A stretch of 64,000 nt of DNA from Zonotrichia leucophrys gambelii (taxonomy: Eukaryota > Chordata > Aves > Passeriformes > Passerellidae), in the NCBI RefSeq assembly GCF_028769735.1, contig NC_088171.1, positions 124,580,533 to 124,644,532 on the forward strand. The letters are read 5' to 3'. Positions 26,201 to 39,545 of this stretch are shown here, piece by piece. The notes below the pieces were generated by a model. It was given only the letters and a program-made list of their open reading frames with translations, was not told where the DNA came from and made no database searches. The position numbers were made by a program, and so were the translations under genes. How positions within the stretch are numbered: the stretch's first letter is position 1; the number at the start of each line of letters is the position of its first letter.

Positions 26201-26660
26201 TATACCTGCTGTAAACAAACTGTGCTCAAAGCACTGAATCCTCAATGCAAGCCTCCCTCACTCCAGCAGCACTCTGCTGTTGGGAGCCTACATACATTTT
26301 GGGGGGCACAGAAGCAAGAGGTGGGGGCAGAAAGCACAGCTGAAGCATACTAGGCATTATAAAAAAGAAACTACTCAGTTTAAATTGCAGAGCTAGCAGT
26401 GGTGATAAGACTACTGCTTCACAAGTGAACAACAAATATGTCTTCTCTAAACTAGTTCTTGTGCCATTCTTTGGCGGACAGAAGTGCTTTTCTTGGCTTC
26501 CAACCATATGTGAACTACAGCAGATTGGGTCAGGTCCAAGCTGTGCCCATACAAGGCATCAATGTGGAAAAACAAGGGCTGCATTCAGTTTTCAGAACAG
26601 GTTACTTGTATCAGCACATTAAAATGCCATCAATCTCACCTGGTCATTCTACTCACTAAC

Positions 26661-26710
26661 CTCACACAGGTACTGAAACAGCGCTGGAGCTCCTCTAATC
26701 CTCTCCACCA
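26661..26710 (-). CDS. Candidate small exon (weak)
   Basis: A 50-nt stretch is bounded by an AAAATAG acceptor and a GAG|GTTAGT donor. Read with a two-base start, the phase exon 4 requires, it encodes VERIRGAPALFQYLCE. It would then end in phase 0. The peptide is helix-like and would continue smoothly from exon 4. The acceptor has a poor pyrimidine tract and the donor is not the strongest nearby: a CCAG|GTGAGA donor lies 30 nt downstream, but using it puts a stop in this frame. Treat as tentative. Confidence 0.28.
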
Positions 26711-27088
26711 CTATTTTACCTACTCGGTTAAAACTGGAGAAAAGAGGCAGAGGGGCAAAAATAATAAAACCACAGAAAATACAGATGCTTAAAAGGCATG
26801 ACCAACAAAATTCCTCATGAGCAGCACAGAAACCACAGGCATCTTTGGTTCCTGCTTGTGCTCAAGGGTTTCTGCCACTGTGTGTCTGTGCTGATTGGTG
26901 TCAGTCTCATCCTCATCCCAACCCATTCCAAATCTGAACCCCAGCTTCCCAGAGGGTGCTTCAATCCCTTGCCCTTGAAATGGGATGATCACCCGTGGGA
27001 TGCTCATTCTCAACTTTATTCATGCAATCTATATTAAACAGTAATTGGATATATGGTGTCACTTCCAATATGTGAAATAATGGCAGAG

Positions 27089-27107
27089 AAAATAAATAAA
27101 TAAATAA
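27089..27107. repeat. (AAAT)n short microsatellite
   Basis: Four to five AAAT units. Confidence 0.8.
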
Positions 27108-29114
27108 GGTTATATTGTTTCCATGCCCACTGCCGCATGGGGAAGAGGCAATGCATACAAAAACAATGAAAATTTTAGTTGCAATTGGAAAAAATTACAG
27201 CAGAAAAAAACACTTAAATCCTGGAACTGACTGCCCTTCCAAATAATGACCTGCCAACAGGTACAGACTTTGAAGAAGAGATTAGACCAACAGTTATCAA
27301 AAGGGGTAAATACTACTTATCTTGCATGATCTATATGCCTCATGGAGGATTTTTAACCTATGGTTATTCTATTCCAATGCTATAAATCATATTATGCCAG
27401 TATCTATCATATCTTCTAAACACATCTCTGAGGCAACAGTATTTAAGCTACCAGTGTAGTAAGTGAGCAATTATTTGGCATAGCTGATGATACAGGAAAT
27501 ATGGCAATATACCAGAAATAAAATATGCAGCCATGCATATCCTAAGCAATAGAGTTTGGGCATATTTTTTAAACAGAACTTGGTATGAGTTTAAGGCTGG
27601 TAAAATCTGTTCAAATATTTTCCATTAAAACAACATCAATTCTCTGGATCAACAAGGCAATTCTGCAGCAATGACAGAATATCCATTTTGCCATCAAGAT
27701 AAACTCTATGCACATACACATGGATATGTTCCAAGGGAAATCTTTATCAATTACCACCTAGATTTCTGTAAAGTCTTTTATCCATAAACTTTCTCTGCAA
27801 GCTGTGTACTGCAGATGATGGTCACACCTTGCTTTCACTGAAATCAACCAGGGAGGCTGCACAGCAGCAGAGTCCTTTTGCTTCAGCAGAGCAAGAGCAG
27901 CCCACTTCATGCATATCGTGGCACTGCTCACTCCCATCTCCTGCCCATATTCCACAGGTAGCTGCCCTCCCTGAGTTACAACGAACAACACTTCCCAATA
28001 GCCCAAAAAGGGCCTAGTTTTGTGTGCTGGGAGGAAGCAAGGTACCCTTAAGCCCATGAAACATAATTTCAGTAACAGATACCCACTCACATTTGTGCCG
28101 AACTGGCAGACTGGCAGGCTCCTGTCATTGTCTAGAGATAACTGTGTGTGTTTTATCTCAAGTATAGTGTGAACAAACCCAACTCATTAGACTTAGCAAT
28201 ATATACTGACAAAACTGGTTTAGGAACAGAGGAAATTAGCCATGTGCTCATAATGGTTGTTCTCCAGGCTTTTGGCTGCCTGTCCTTCACTTGGCTTGTG
28301 GGGCTTGGTTTGGGATTTTGTGTTTGGCATTTTTTAGTTTGTTGGTTTTTTTATATTTGCTGTATTTGTTTGTAGTTAGAAAGATAAGCTTCTTCAAAGT
28401 CAAGTGCTTTCTTTAGGTTGTACTGTTTACAGAAATAGGAAACAATTTGTCCCTCACTGCTTACATAAAGAAAGTAATGTGCATGTTGTTTGTGGCCTCA
28501 CCACAGGCGTTACGCAGCAAATTTTAATTATCCTGTTGGTGATTTAATGTTGTGTAAAAACACATCCTAGCATGTATACACATCTGCCCTTGCTTATTAA
28601 AATCTGTTAGTTTTGGCTAGCTCACAGACATGAAGATACTTCCCACCAACCAAAGCAGATTTTAAACTTTTGTCTGTTGTTCACTGCTCTCGACCAAATA
28701 TAAACTGGGTATAATCATATACCAAATGTTAATTATTTCATGAAAACAGTAGCAAAAAAATTACAACTGGGTTCAGGTATGTAGTTAACCAGATTTGCTT
28801 TTTCCCAGCTACTTCCTTCTCTCCATGAGCTTGCACAGCTCTCAGAAGCCTTCCTTCACAAAGCAGTGGGGCAGGGAAAGGTTGCTTGGATATTTTTCCA
28901 GGCACACAAATACAGTTAGTGCAAAATGTGGGAACTATGTAATTCCTTAATAAGCACAATACAACATATTCCATACATGGTTTATAGAATACATCACAGA
29001 AGCATAAGATGATTTGAGGTGTATCTTTGGTAGTGGAAGAAAATTTTTTTCCTCACTGGAACTGAAAGGAATGCTTTAGAAGAGTGACCATAAAAAAAGT
29101 ATTTCAAAGAATGT

Positions 29115-29344
29115 GAGGTTTGGAGAATCAGTGGTGGTCTTAAAGGATTGCTAGAGAAGAAGCATACCCATGGATGGAAACTGGGCAGAGCAGGCGGGAG
29201 GAGGAGAATACACAGTGAACGGTGGGAAAGGAGGAGAGGTTTGAAGAATCAGTGGTGGTCTTAAGGGATTGCTAGGGAAGAAGCATAGCCATGGATGGAG
29301 CCTGGGCATAGCAAGTGTGAGGAGGAGAATACACAGTGAAAGGT
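29115..29344. repeat. Two-copy tandem duplication, 121-bp period
   Basis: Copy 1 (29,115-29,235) and copy 2 (29,236-29,344) both begin GAGGTTTG and share GAATCAGTGGTGGTCTTAA, GATTGCTAG, CATGGATGGA and GGAGGAGAATACACAGTGAA. They differ by scattered substitutions. The last dozen bases of the first unit are not kept in the second. Confidence 0.9.
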
Positions 29345-31601
29345 AGCAGGCTACAGAGCACAGTGAACAGATCTCACAAAGCAGGAGAGCACTCTAGGCC
29401 AGACGCTTTCTGAACTCTCACGATATCAAGGGATACATTCAGCTCAGACAAGCTTTAATTTTAAAAAGTAGGTAAGAAAGGCAGAAACAAGAGAATGGCT
29501 AAGTATTTGCCCCCAGTATAGGAATGAACTGAAGGACAGCTTGTTCTCAGTTTTGAAGTTCCACGGAAGATTTTATCTTCCATATTTCCCGTTTCTGATA
29601 CCTTTGTAGCAAGTAAGCAAGCCATCCTTCTAAGCCCACTGAGAGGCAATTAACAAGGGTCAACAGTACTTTCAAAGGTACTAATGACACCGAAGTACTG
29701 TGATGAATTGCAGCCCTGTTATAAGGGCTGTATTTTACCAGGCATATAGAATAAAAACTACCTAGGAGCCAGAATCTCCTCAGCTGTACCCAGGCAGCCC
29801 CTCCATCTTGGGGGGTGAAATGAGGCCAACATCGCCAACTGCTCTGGAGGCTTAGCTGCAACCATGACTGAGGGGCAGCAGCTGCTGAGACCTCCACCCT
29901 TGTCCCACAGAAGGAAGCCACAGATGGATGGGTAGCACTGGTAGGTGGGACATCTACTGAGTTGTCATGGTTTCTTTCACAGCAACTTTATTTTTCCATG
30001 TTTCTCAAATCCAACTCCTCACTGCAGAAATGCTGTCTCTCATATTCCTCTGCCATAATAATGACAGGAAAACTCAATTAACACTGTGAGCAGTTTGGAT
30101 GTCTGCACGACAGGTTGCCAAAAAATAATCCCAAGGGGGAAAAAACCCAACCAAAGATAACTAAGAACATTTGTTGCATAATGTAATTCAAAGCTTCTAT
30201 CTGTAGGACCAATAAAATACATGTTTATTATGTCTTAAATCAAGATATAAAAGCTTGGTTTTGAACTGCTTTAGTGTTAATGATTTATTATACATGCAAT
30301 ACGTATCTAGTTTGGTAAGACCCATCCTATACATTCAATGCAGATTTTCTCTTCAAGCTTCTTACTGAGATCAGAACATAATAAAATTGTGCATTCCCCT
30401 GCTAATAATTTATTCAGAGATTAGCAAGAGAGTAATGTATCTTCCTTTATAATAGCCCGGATTTCTGTCAACATCATCATCAAATATATACCACAAAATA
30501 CAATAAGTGTAACCACAAGCCTTTTTATATGACATATTTTAAAGGACTTTCAACATTGATTAGATCTTTACTACAGATGTTATTATTCTTGTGATCAAAA
30601 AGTACTCTAGACAGGTACTTGAAGCAGAAACATTAATTTTGAAAAATTAACTATCAGGAAGACATTTCTCTAGAGACAAGCACACAAGTATGTCACCAAA
30701 CAAATGCTTACCCCAAATTTAAAAACAACAAAAGTGTGTATGTGTATACACATCCATAAACATATTATTTAATAGCTACTCTTCACTTACTGTGAGAACT
30801 ACTCATCTGTAATCTTGGAGCCAAGGGCCCAGTGAACCCCATAAAAGCAACCACCATTATATAAAATAAATTATGCTACACTGAGAAGCAAGAGATAACA
30901 TAAACATTCCCCATACTAATAGCCTTTCTATTAGAGAGAAAAGAAGAAATCATTTAGTCCAAGAGGGCACTGAGAACAGTCCATGACTTCAGGAGGTAGT
31001 TGTGGGGAGTTAAGCAAGGAAAGAGCAGCCAAAGCATTCTTTCTAAAATGTCAGCACAGGCTTATAAGGAAGTGACATCAAACCTTTCTTTCACAGACAC
31101 TTCTCATTACAAAGAAATTTCAAAACAAGCCCAGCACACCCTCTTCATCATCTTCTCCCTCCTCATCCAGCCAAGCCATCAGGTGACAGCACAGTATGTG
31201 GCACTGTGTGTGTGTATAGGAAAGCACTAAGTGCCTTTTTTAACACTTTATGTCACTGCCTCCCTTCAAGGGAGGAACCAATTGGACATACACAATGAAA
31301 ACAAAAGACATGATCCAAATTAACATACACAGCAGGGACCATAAGCTTGGGAACACAGGATGGGATGAAAAATGTCCCTCACATACAAGATTAAGAATAC
31401 AAAGTATTTAACAGAGGTTTTCCTGGGGAAAGCATTACCTAAACACATGCTCTCCACTGCATTATAAAGCTGATGATAATGACAGTACATCTGCTGCTCA
31501 TGGAAATATCACCCTCTGCTCTTCCTCAAACAAACAGCCGTGACATTAAGTTTTGGGTAACAAACCAAATCAAATTAGGAGCAGCAGTTACAACAACTTA
31601 C

Positions 31602-31672
31602 AATATAAGAATAATTTACTAAAAGCATCAATTGGCTGTTGACTCCATTTACCATCTGGAATATTGCCATTA
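31602..31672 (-). CDS. Candidate coding exon 4 (short)
   Basis: A TTTTTTTATAG acceptor is followed by 71 nt and an ATATT|GTAAGT donor. The exon starts with one base that completes the split codon left by exon 3 (AG+T, Ser). The open peptide is NGNIPDGKWSQQPIDAFSKL followed by FLY. No other frame fits the preceding phase. It leaves one base for the next exon. Exact phase fit and strong splice sites on both sides support it, but it is short enough that chance cannot be excluded. Confidence 0.5.
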
Positions 31673-34600
31673 CTATAAAAAAATACATATGTCAACAGAG
31701 CAGCAGCCTCAGTGCAGTATGCTGGTGTTGATGCTGCAGAGGACAACTGTTTCCACAGGATAACACAGCTCAGTTGTCCAGCCATTTGTGGGCTTCTGGT
31801 AGGCCCCTGGAGAGAAGGAAGGACAACACTCAGATATCCAGAGTTTAGTAGAATGTATAATTAAGGAAATTCTGCTACTGTATTTTGGCATTTTTATTCT
31901 TTTCTTTTCCCCTCAGTTCCCCAAGGAGGCTATCACATATGCAGCCACTAAGAGAGAATGTTTTCCTCCAAAATGAGAACAAACAAATGTTTCTAAACAT
32001 TGGTTTTATGCAGAGTGTAAAAATACATTTGCTTGGGAATGCTAAATATTTTTAGCAAAATTTCTAATCTAATTTCATTTTACTCATTTGATGAAAGAGC
32101 AAAGAAGCAAAGTACTTTGGGATGAACCTTCTCTGCTGGGATAACTAGTAGCAGAAATTCATATTCTAAGCACATTTCCCTCAGTCCTCTGATGATGCTA
32201 CTACCTCTGCTCTGGTCACTGGGTACCAAGCACAGATGGGCTGAGGTCACAGTATCAGATCACCTGTAGGAATTCTTATGGCAGAATTTAAAATAGAGAT
32301 CCATGCAAAATTGCAAAGCTGTTTCTGTATTGAGCTTGACTATCATACTTGAAGAACAGAAACTATTTTTTATTGTTGGCTTGAGAAAACTGTGATCAGG
32401 TTAAACTTTTGCAAGTTTCCAAAGAGCAGCTGTGTATCCAGGTATGGAGCTAGGCTTTCCACACGTAGCACAGGTGTGGTGCAATACCACACCATGTTAC
32501 CCAGTGCTGCTTCAGTAACAAGATCAGATGGCATCTTTTTTGAAAGACTAACAGCTGATAAAAATTTGTAGAGGCTTTATGCAGACCCTGTGTATCTAGC
32601 ATCACTTCTGTTGCACCATGTTCTCAAAATGATCAGGGATTCGAGAGGACAGAGTTATAGACTATATTAAACTATGCAGATTAGTAAAACCACAAGAAGA
32701 TGGGGTTCTGCTTCAAATAAAAACAGCCCTTTAGAAAAAACTAATTTACACACATCTAGATACTGATACACATAATCTAGATACTGATATTTTTAAGTGA
32801 TTAAGTGCTCTCTTTGACAACACACTTATTGTCACAAAACCTGAAGTAGTAATAGGCAAAACAGGTATCTGATGCATATAAATAACCATATAAATGCATA
32901 TAAATAATAATATGAGTATTTGTTATTCATAAAAGACATCTTAAAATATCCTTTCTTCTACACAAACCACTTATACAGTAACACACCAGGTTAATAAGAG
33001 TCATAGGAGTTTCATTGTAGTGTAGTTGTCTTAGGGGTATAAACAAAATATTTATAACTCTTCATACACACAATGCAAGCATATTACTATAAATGAAGAA
33101 AAGCAACACTTTCTATCTCCTTTTTTCAAAATGTGTAAAATGAACGTTTTCATGCATATGATGCTAATTGAGTTAAGACAAAAACTTCTAAATATATTTT
33201 ACAAACAACTGTCAGTGATATGTATTCTCTCAGAAAGAGGCATTGTGTTTTTGATGACCTCAGTGATACAACATCAAACACCACTAAAGAAACTAGAATA
33301 TTTTAATTTTACAGCATGTAAATAAAATTATAGCTATGAACATAGCTATGATGTGTGTAATCTGTGTAACCATATATAAAGTAGCCCATTCTTGCACGGT
33401 TTTCACAGATACACAAGTTACAAACCATTTACTCATTGACTTTTTTCTTTTTCTCAGCACAGATGGCATTTCAAGAGGAATTTTTTTGTGCCACAGCTAA
33501 CACAACCCACAAAGAAATTACTCTTATTGAATATTGCCTGCTGTTGAGGAGTGTTTTGAAATTACACTCCATTTTTTAAGGGAACTGAAGAGCTGAGAAC
33601 AAGCCGTGCATTCACATCAATGGCTAACACGAGAGCAGCAGGGCTGACTGAATGCAGCTCTTCACCAACCAGCTCCTGACGGCCGCTGCAGACTAGGGAC
33701 ACATTTTTCCTCTGTGCCACTTTTGAGGAATTCATTGAAATTTGCTTCGTAATGAGATCACTGTCTGTTGGCAACTTCCATCACACAGATAAAATTATGC
33801 AGCCTTTTGTACTGGCTACCAGTGGAAGAAGATTTTTAGGGGAAGTAGGTGTACTTCAACAGATGAAGACAGATCTTCAAAGCAGTGCTTTGAATACAGG
33901 ATTTCCTAGACAAATGGGAAACTTATTTATATAAGTATATATACATATACACACACTCAAGCAAAGCCTCCATCTGAAGATAATAACTCTAAAATAATAC
34001 GGACGCCAATGTCAGGCTGTAGAACAACTTAGCTTTACCACACTTAATTGAACCATCAGATTTTCATGCATTGTATTTTTCACTGGCTAGTAAGTCCACA
34101 GTTTAAAAAAATGGAAACTAACACTGGCCAAAAATCCAGATGGCCAAAGTCACCAGCTGGTGTTAAAGTTCCCTCTTCTAACATTAATTCTATGGAAACC
34201 TGGGAACAGTGAACTCAGAAATGATGACCAGGTGCTACAAAAAGTCTCACCAAAGAGAGAGTCACTTTTTCATGAGAAGTAAGCTTCAATTGTATCCTTG
34301 TTAGGTCTATTCCTGTTAAATCACATCCTGCTCTCACAGAATCAATTATGGTAAACCAGGCCCACAATCACACATAGTTGCCATTATGCCCCATTGCGTG
34401 AGAATCATCATCAAATATGAAACATTACAAGTAAAGAACAGCAAGAGCATGTTCCTTTATTCAGGAGATTAATATCCCTTCTGCTTTAAACATTACTGGG
34501 AAAAAAATAACTCAAGAGAAATGTTAACTAACCCAAAATTAGTGCTTTAAAAAGAAAATTACACTGCCAAAATCCTCCTGGGTAGGCAATCCAGCATATC

Positions 34601-37600
34601 CAAGACAAATGATGAAAATAAATTGTACTGGTCAGACAACTGATTCCTCTAGAAGCTCCAGCTGATTGAACATGATGGTCATGGAGATATCAGTAACACA
34701 GACAAGTATGAAATATCTTGCAAGTGTCAAATCTGCACACAGCACAGCACAAAGGAGAGAAATGGGGGAACTGACAAAAGGTCCACTGAAGAATAAAGAT
34801 ACATTATGCACAATTTCAGAGCAAATTTTTCTTCATCTGGGAAGGCTACACCTCTTTTAAGAGACAATGCTATCCACATACTGCTGTGGTGCTCTGGCAG
34901 CGGGGACTTCTGAACAGTAGTGCCTGAGTATTATGCCATACCACCAGCTAGGAAATACAAGCTTATTTATAGCAAGATTAACCCTCCCGGTGTTCAGCCA
35001 TGCCTCAAATGGGACAGCCCTGCTCTGCTCCCCAGCATGTTTGGTACTTGATGCATCTCACCACTTGAAAGGTGAGTTTCCAGCAGTTTGCAAGCTGTCA
35101 GGAATGCTGTCATTGGTCTCAACACCATGAGCAGCTGGTTCAGCTATCATGGCAACAAACACTATGCACACCTAGGCAAATAACCTGATGATGCCCTTCC
35201 AGCATCCTAGAAGGCACCACACCATTTTGTAGCAGACCTTGACAAGCAGTCTACTACCATCAATATTAAATGTAATCAAGGTTTACTAACTGATTGGGTA
35301 AAATTCAATCAAGCTGCACACATATTTAACTAAACAAATGTAGTAAACAAAGCAACAATTTACTACTTCAGTAATTCACTGGTGTATATGTTTGGAGAAG
35401 CTACTTTTATATGCATGGTATTGCCAACTATCAGATTTTTTACAGAAGCTCTGAAATTCAGGAATGACGCTGGGAATAGTTTTTGTTATATAAAAACAAC
35501 TGCAATCAGTTTCTAAGTAGCATGAGTATAGAAAATGAAATTTAAGAACCAGGATCACTCAAACTACAGTATTGTGAAAAAATAGGAGAAAATATCACTC
35601 CCCCATGGAAAGCTATTGGGCTAGCAGGGAAATTTAGAGGGCTCAGAAACTCACAGAGCTACAGTCAGTAACTCTGAAGTACAGCCTGATTTCTTGGCCT
35701 TTTGTTTTCACTCAATTAAGCTGAAAATCCTCAGCAGCCAACAAACAGTTGATGCCCTCTGAAGCTGCCCCATCAATCCCCTCAGCAAAAATTGTGAGAG
35801 ATACATGAGAGAAGTTCCCCCAAGAAAATTGAGGACTAGTCTAAAACAGATGGAGAAAAATAACAGAAGACAATCTCTGAATAAACACCACCTCTGGATA
35901 AACAGAAAAGCACAACTTGATCTTCCCTCTACAAGCAGATTGGGAAGTTCTTCCAGTGAGGTTATCATAGTTAAGCAGATACTGCTTTTGATCTTGAAGT
36001 CAGACTCCTGGAGAGTTTTGGCTATGAAAATATGCAAATGTTTCCATTGGAATGCATGGTGCATAATCAATCATGCCCAGCAGGCCTTACAGATCAACAA
36101 CACACTCTAATCAGAAGGCTGCCCAGAGCTATGTTCCTGGAGATACCAGGCAAGAAAATAATTTAGGAATGAAAATATATCACCATCTGTACTATTTCTT
36201 TATAATGATGGTCAGGAAACATGGCTGAAATTCATTTTCCCCCATCTTTCTGTAGCTATTCTACAAAGAGCTAGAGAGACAATGTTGGAGAGAATTCCTA
36301 GAGGTATTTAATTTACTTTATTTCAATTATTTAATATATTTTTCCATTAAATTATTAACTAATTAGTAGATAAAATATAGGTACAGGAATAAAAATTAAT
36401 TTCACAGTAATAGAGCAGCTTTTTTAATATAAAATCATCAGAAGATAGCAAAATCCAATCTATTATTGTCATGGCAAATGTCACTGCTTAACAGCAGTGA
36501 AACCGAAGAGCACAGGGTTTATTGCACAATAACTATTTTAACACTCTAAGGAAGTGTTTAAGCAACTGATGTTTAGCTGAGGCTTGTCCTTTAGCAGGAC
36601 AAACTATGTAGAAAAAGTTAGGCAGTTAGAAAATTTATCTTCTGTTCTTTTCTTCAGAGACAAGAGTACAGGAGGGCTGGGGAAAATAAGGATGATGTAT
36701 CAAGAAGATAATACAAATTTCACAATATTTTGAGGTCATCTAGCAGAAGACTAATAAAAGAAAATCTCATGATTTATTCAAATGCACTTACCCATCAGAG
36801 GGGCAGAAGTGATGCATACCTGGTGCCTTCTGGAACACCTGAAAGGATCTCCTCCAACACTACTGCACTTATGTTCTGAAGGGTTTCCAGCTACCACTGG
36901 CCAAAACACTTCAGTCTTAAAAGGCCCTTAACACCACCACCATTCTCCAACATTTATTCTCACATCTTACTCAAAAAAAGGAAACTTCATCTCCTGCTCT
37001 CCACCACCCACCCTTCTATCCTCCTTCTTCCAAGAGGCAGAAGCCATTCCCTGTGGAGCTGGCCTGCACTGGGTCCCTCCTCACATCCTCACACCCACTG
37101 TATCAGCAGTCCAGGCTCTTTCTTAGACATGCTTTGGAACTATGTGAAGTAACTGAAGAAAATACAAATGAGCAAGAAGGTCCTGTTAACTTCTGCACCT
37201 CTGCCTACTGGGAACATCCTCTCTGATCGCATTTGACCTCTACAGACACAGCTGTCTGAAATATTGGCAAACCTGGGCCTGCTTCTGCCCACCAGAGAAG
37301 GTGATTAGTCCCACAGTGACACCACTCTCTTTTCACAAAATGGCCTTTCACTACTCAGATCCATGGATCTGGCTGTGTTAGACTGCTGCTGTTTGAACTG
37401 GAGATCAACCAAAAGTGTATTTTCTCTGTTCTACAGATAACATCTCAGTTGTCAGAGATAACTGCAGTTCAAAGCCAGACCACTTTTTCCAAGACTGCAG
37501 TTCTTTATGCATAAAAAACTGACAATAAACTCAATATCTAAAGGAAAAGTAAAGAATTCAAGTTTCCTCACTATATCAAATAATCCATTTGCTCAGTCTG

Positions 37601-38476
37601 AACAGTTTCATTAATGCTTATCTGCATTTCAGAAGAAGGAACACAATTTAGCTCAGATAAATTTTATTCAAAATGACCAATTGAAGAAATCTGAAAAAGG
37701 AAAGAATTAATGCTGTTAACTGCCATTTAATTTATTGCATTCCAAAAGTAAAAATCATTATGAAAACCTCATGCTTTCCTCCTGCCTTAATCCAAAAGAT
37801 ACTTCCAGTACAGGACATAACATAGAGAGAAACATCTGTAGTATCTTCACAAGATGAAATAAAAATGTAAACAACGAACTTAAAAATTCTGCATCCAATG
37901 AAATATTTATTTTACTGTAATTTCCATGCACCTGACTACCAGCCACACAAAACACTAGGACTCATTTAAGATATTTTAACATTTCTAAAATGTCAGAGTC
38001 CAAAAGCAATAATGAAAGCCCTGAAGCTGAATGCCTTCAAGAAACATTATGCTGGTGTTCTGCTGAACTGTTAGTTATTTTAGATACAGCCCTTCACAAA
38101 GATTTCCATTCTTATTCATTGAGATCCTTAAAACAGCTAAGAAGGGATGGCTTTTGTTTCATTTTGTGGAAAAAGTGAAGTAAATTTAATCATCTCCTAA
38201 CAGCTCTTTTGCAAACACTTCTTCAGAGCTCTTTTGGACATACTCATATGCCCATGCTAATAACTATTATGAAGTTATTTTTAAAGTTATTTTATAAAGT
38301 GGAGTTTATAAATCCAAAACTTTTATGAACTTCTGTCTCAAAATCACTTAAATATTGTAATGGATTTAGTTGGATACTGCAAAATGTAATGTCACTTTGG
38401 CATCTTTGAAGTGAAATGGGTTCCGCTCAGTTCCACTAAGGTTTTAAAACAAAATAAATAACAAGCTTCACTTTGA

Positions 38477-38552
38477 CTAATTACTACATACGCCCTCTTT
38501 ACAAACTAAATACTGGGGGGTTTTTTGTAAAGAGGGCGTATGTAGCAATTAG
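38477..38552. repeat. Near-perfect inverted repeat, 29-bp stem with 18-nt loop
   Basis: The left arm (38,477-38,505) begins CTAATTACTACATACGCCC. The right arm (38,524-38,552) is its reverse complement at 28 of 29 positions, with one A/G difference. The loop holds a six-G run. This folds as a compact 76-nt hairpin in either RNA strand. It could be a pre-miRNA-like hairpin or a tiny inverted-repeat transposon (MITE). I do not recognise the terminal sequence. Confidence 0.9.
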
Positions 38553-39479
38553 AAATTAAGACCATATTAAACCCCTTATTTGTCTCACATAATTGCAAAC
38601 ATTATCTGATTAATTCAAGATGACCTTTCACAACTGGGTATAACAAATCTGCAAAGGCAGGTGGATTTTCTCATCAGAAGAGAGGACAGTTGACCCAATG
38701 AGTCCTGCCAGGAGGCAAAGAAACAAGGAATTCACCTCTAAGGAACATGCAACTCTCTCAGCACAGTCCTAGACAGAAGACTGGAAGGGGCCTAGAAAGA
38801 GGCAAGAAATGCACGGAGTCTTCTTGGAGACTTAGAGATGAAACTGTGCTGCCAAGGAGGAGAGACTGGGTGCTCCCCTTCATTACAACAGCAAATATTT
38901 TGGAAGATCTCCAAGCAAGGGTTTAAGTGTTCTTCCTGTTAGTTGTGGACAAATGGCCCAGTAATTCACCTCAGCCTCAAAGCAAAGGTTGAGCTTGACT
39001 GGAAATATGTATTAAGAATGACCAAAATATTTATTATGCTATTGAACATAAATTCCAGGTTTCTTTCCTACTTCAGTCTTTAATTCTGCTAATGCTGGAG
39101 CTCAACCTGCATGTCTGAAAACACACAACATAACACAGTAATTTTTATGCCCCTAACAAAATACATGCAGATGGAAAGAACAACTTTAGAAGACACCTTT
39201 GTAAAGTGAACTTATTTCCTATCATCTTAAGTATTCTGTGCTCAAAACTGGTGTCACAATTAGCCTTAAGAAGGCATTAAAGATGTTTATTCATCCTCTT
39301 TACCAGCTCATTGGGGAAAAAATATCCATCCCTCCAAGGAAGGATGATCTTGTAGCTACAGAAAATGAGGGCTTGACTACTACTTCAAGTAGATTATCTC
39401 CATGAAGTCACACAAAAATCACTTAAACCCTGTACCTTAGCAGCCTGAGCTGTTAAATGGAAATGCTAACATATGGTTT

Positions 39480-39545
39480 GAGCAGAAGGCTAGCCTAGGT
39501 GACTTCCGGAGGTCCCTCCTGACCTACATGTTCTTGTGATCCTAT
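39480..39545 (+). mobile_element. CR1 LINE 3'-end scrap
   Basis: The segment GTGACTTCCGGAGGTCCCTC followed by CTGACCTACATGTTCTTGTG matches the pattern of the CR1 3' terminus (GATGACCTCC...GGTCCCTTCCAACC...TTCTGTGAT) on the plus strand. Only the last 60 bp or so are recognisable. Confidence 0.5.

Larger units (their letters stand above)
11393..26660 (-). other. Long intron-like region
   Basis: AT-rich non-coding DNA with a poly(A) run at 13.25 kb, a (TTTA)n microsatellite at 15.78 kb, a small CpG-rich block at 19.6 kb and a perfect palindrome at 20.19 kb. Long open frames such as 13,417-13,872 (+) lack recognisable protein features. Confidence 0.5.
26711..31601 (-). other. Intron-like region
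   Basis: AT-rich, without recognisable genes. Contains the 121-bp tandem duplication at 29.1-29.3 kb and a possible very short CR1 tail scrap near 28.99-29.03 kb. Confidence 0.5.

Noticed and set aside
28985..29030. Possible reverse CR1 tail (CACAGAAGCATAAGATGATT)
   Set aside because: Only about 30 bp resemble the CR1 terminus, which is too little to call.
36792..36838. 47-nt splice-bounded minus-strand stretch reading VFQKAPGMHHFCPSD
   Set aside because: Acceptor and donor are both good, but its length and phase cannot be inserted between exons 3 and 4 without breaking the frame. Possibly a cassette, more likely chance.
37356..37371. 16-nt palindrome CAGATCCATGGATCTG
   Set aside because: Short enough to be expected by chance in 64 kb.
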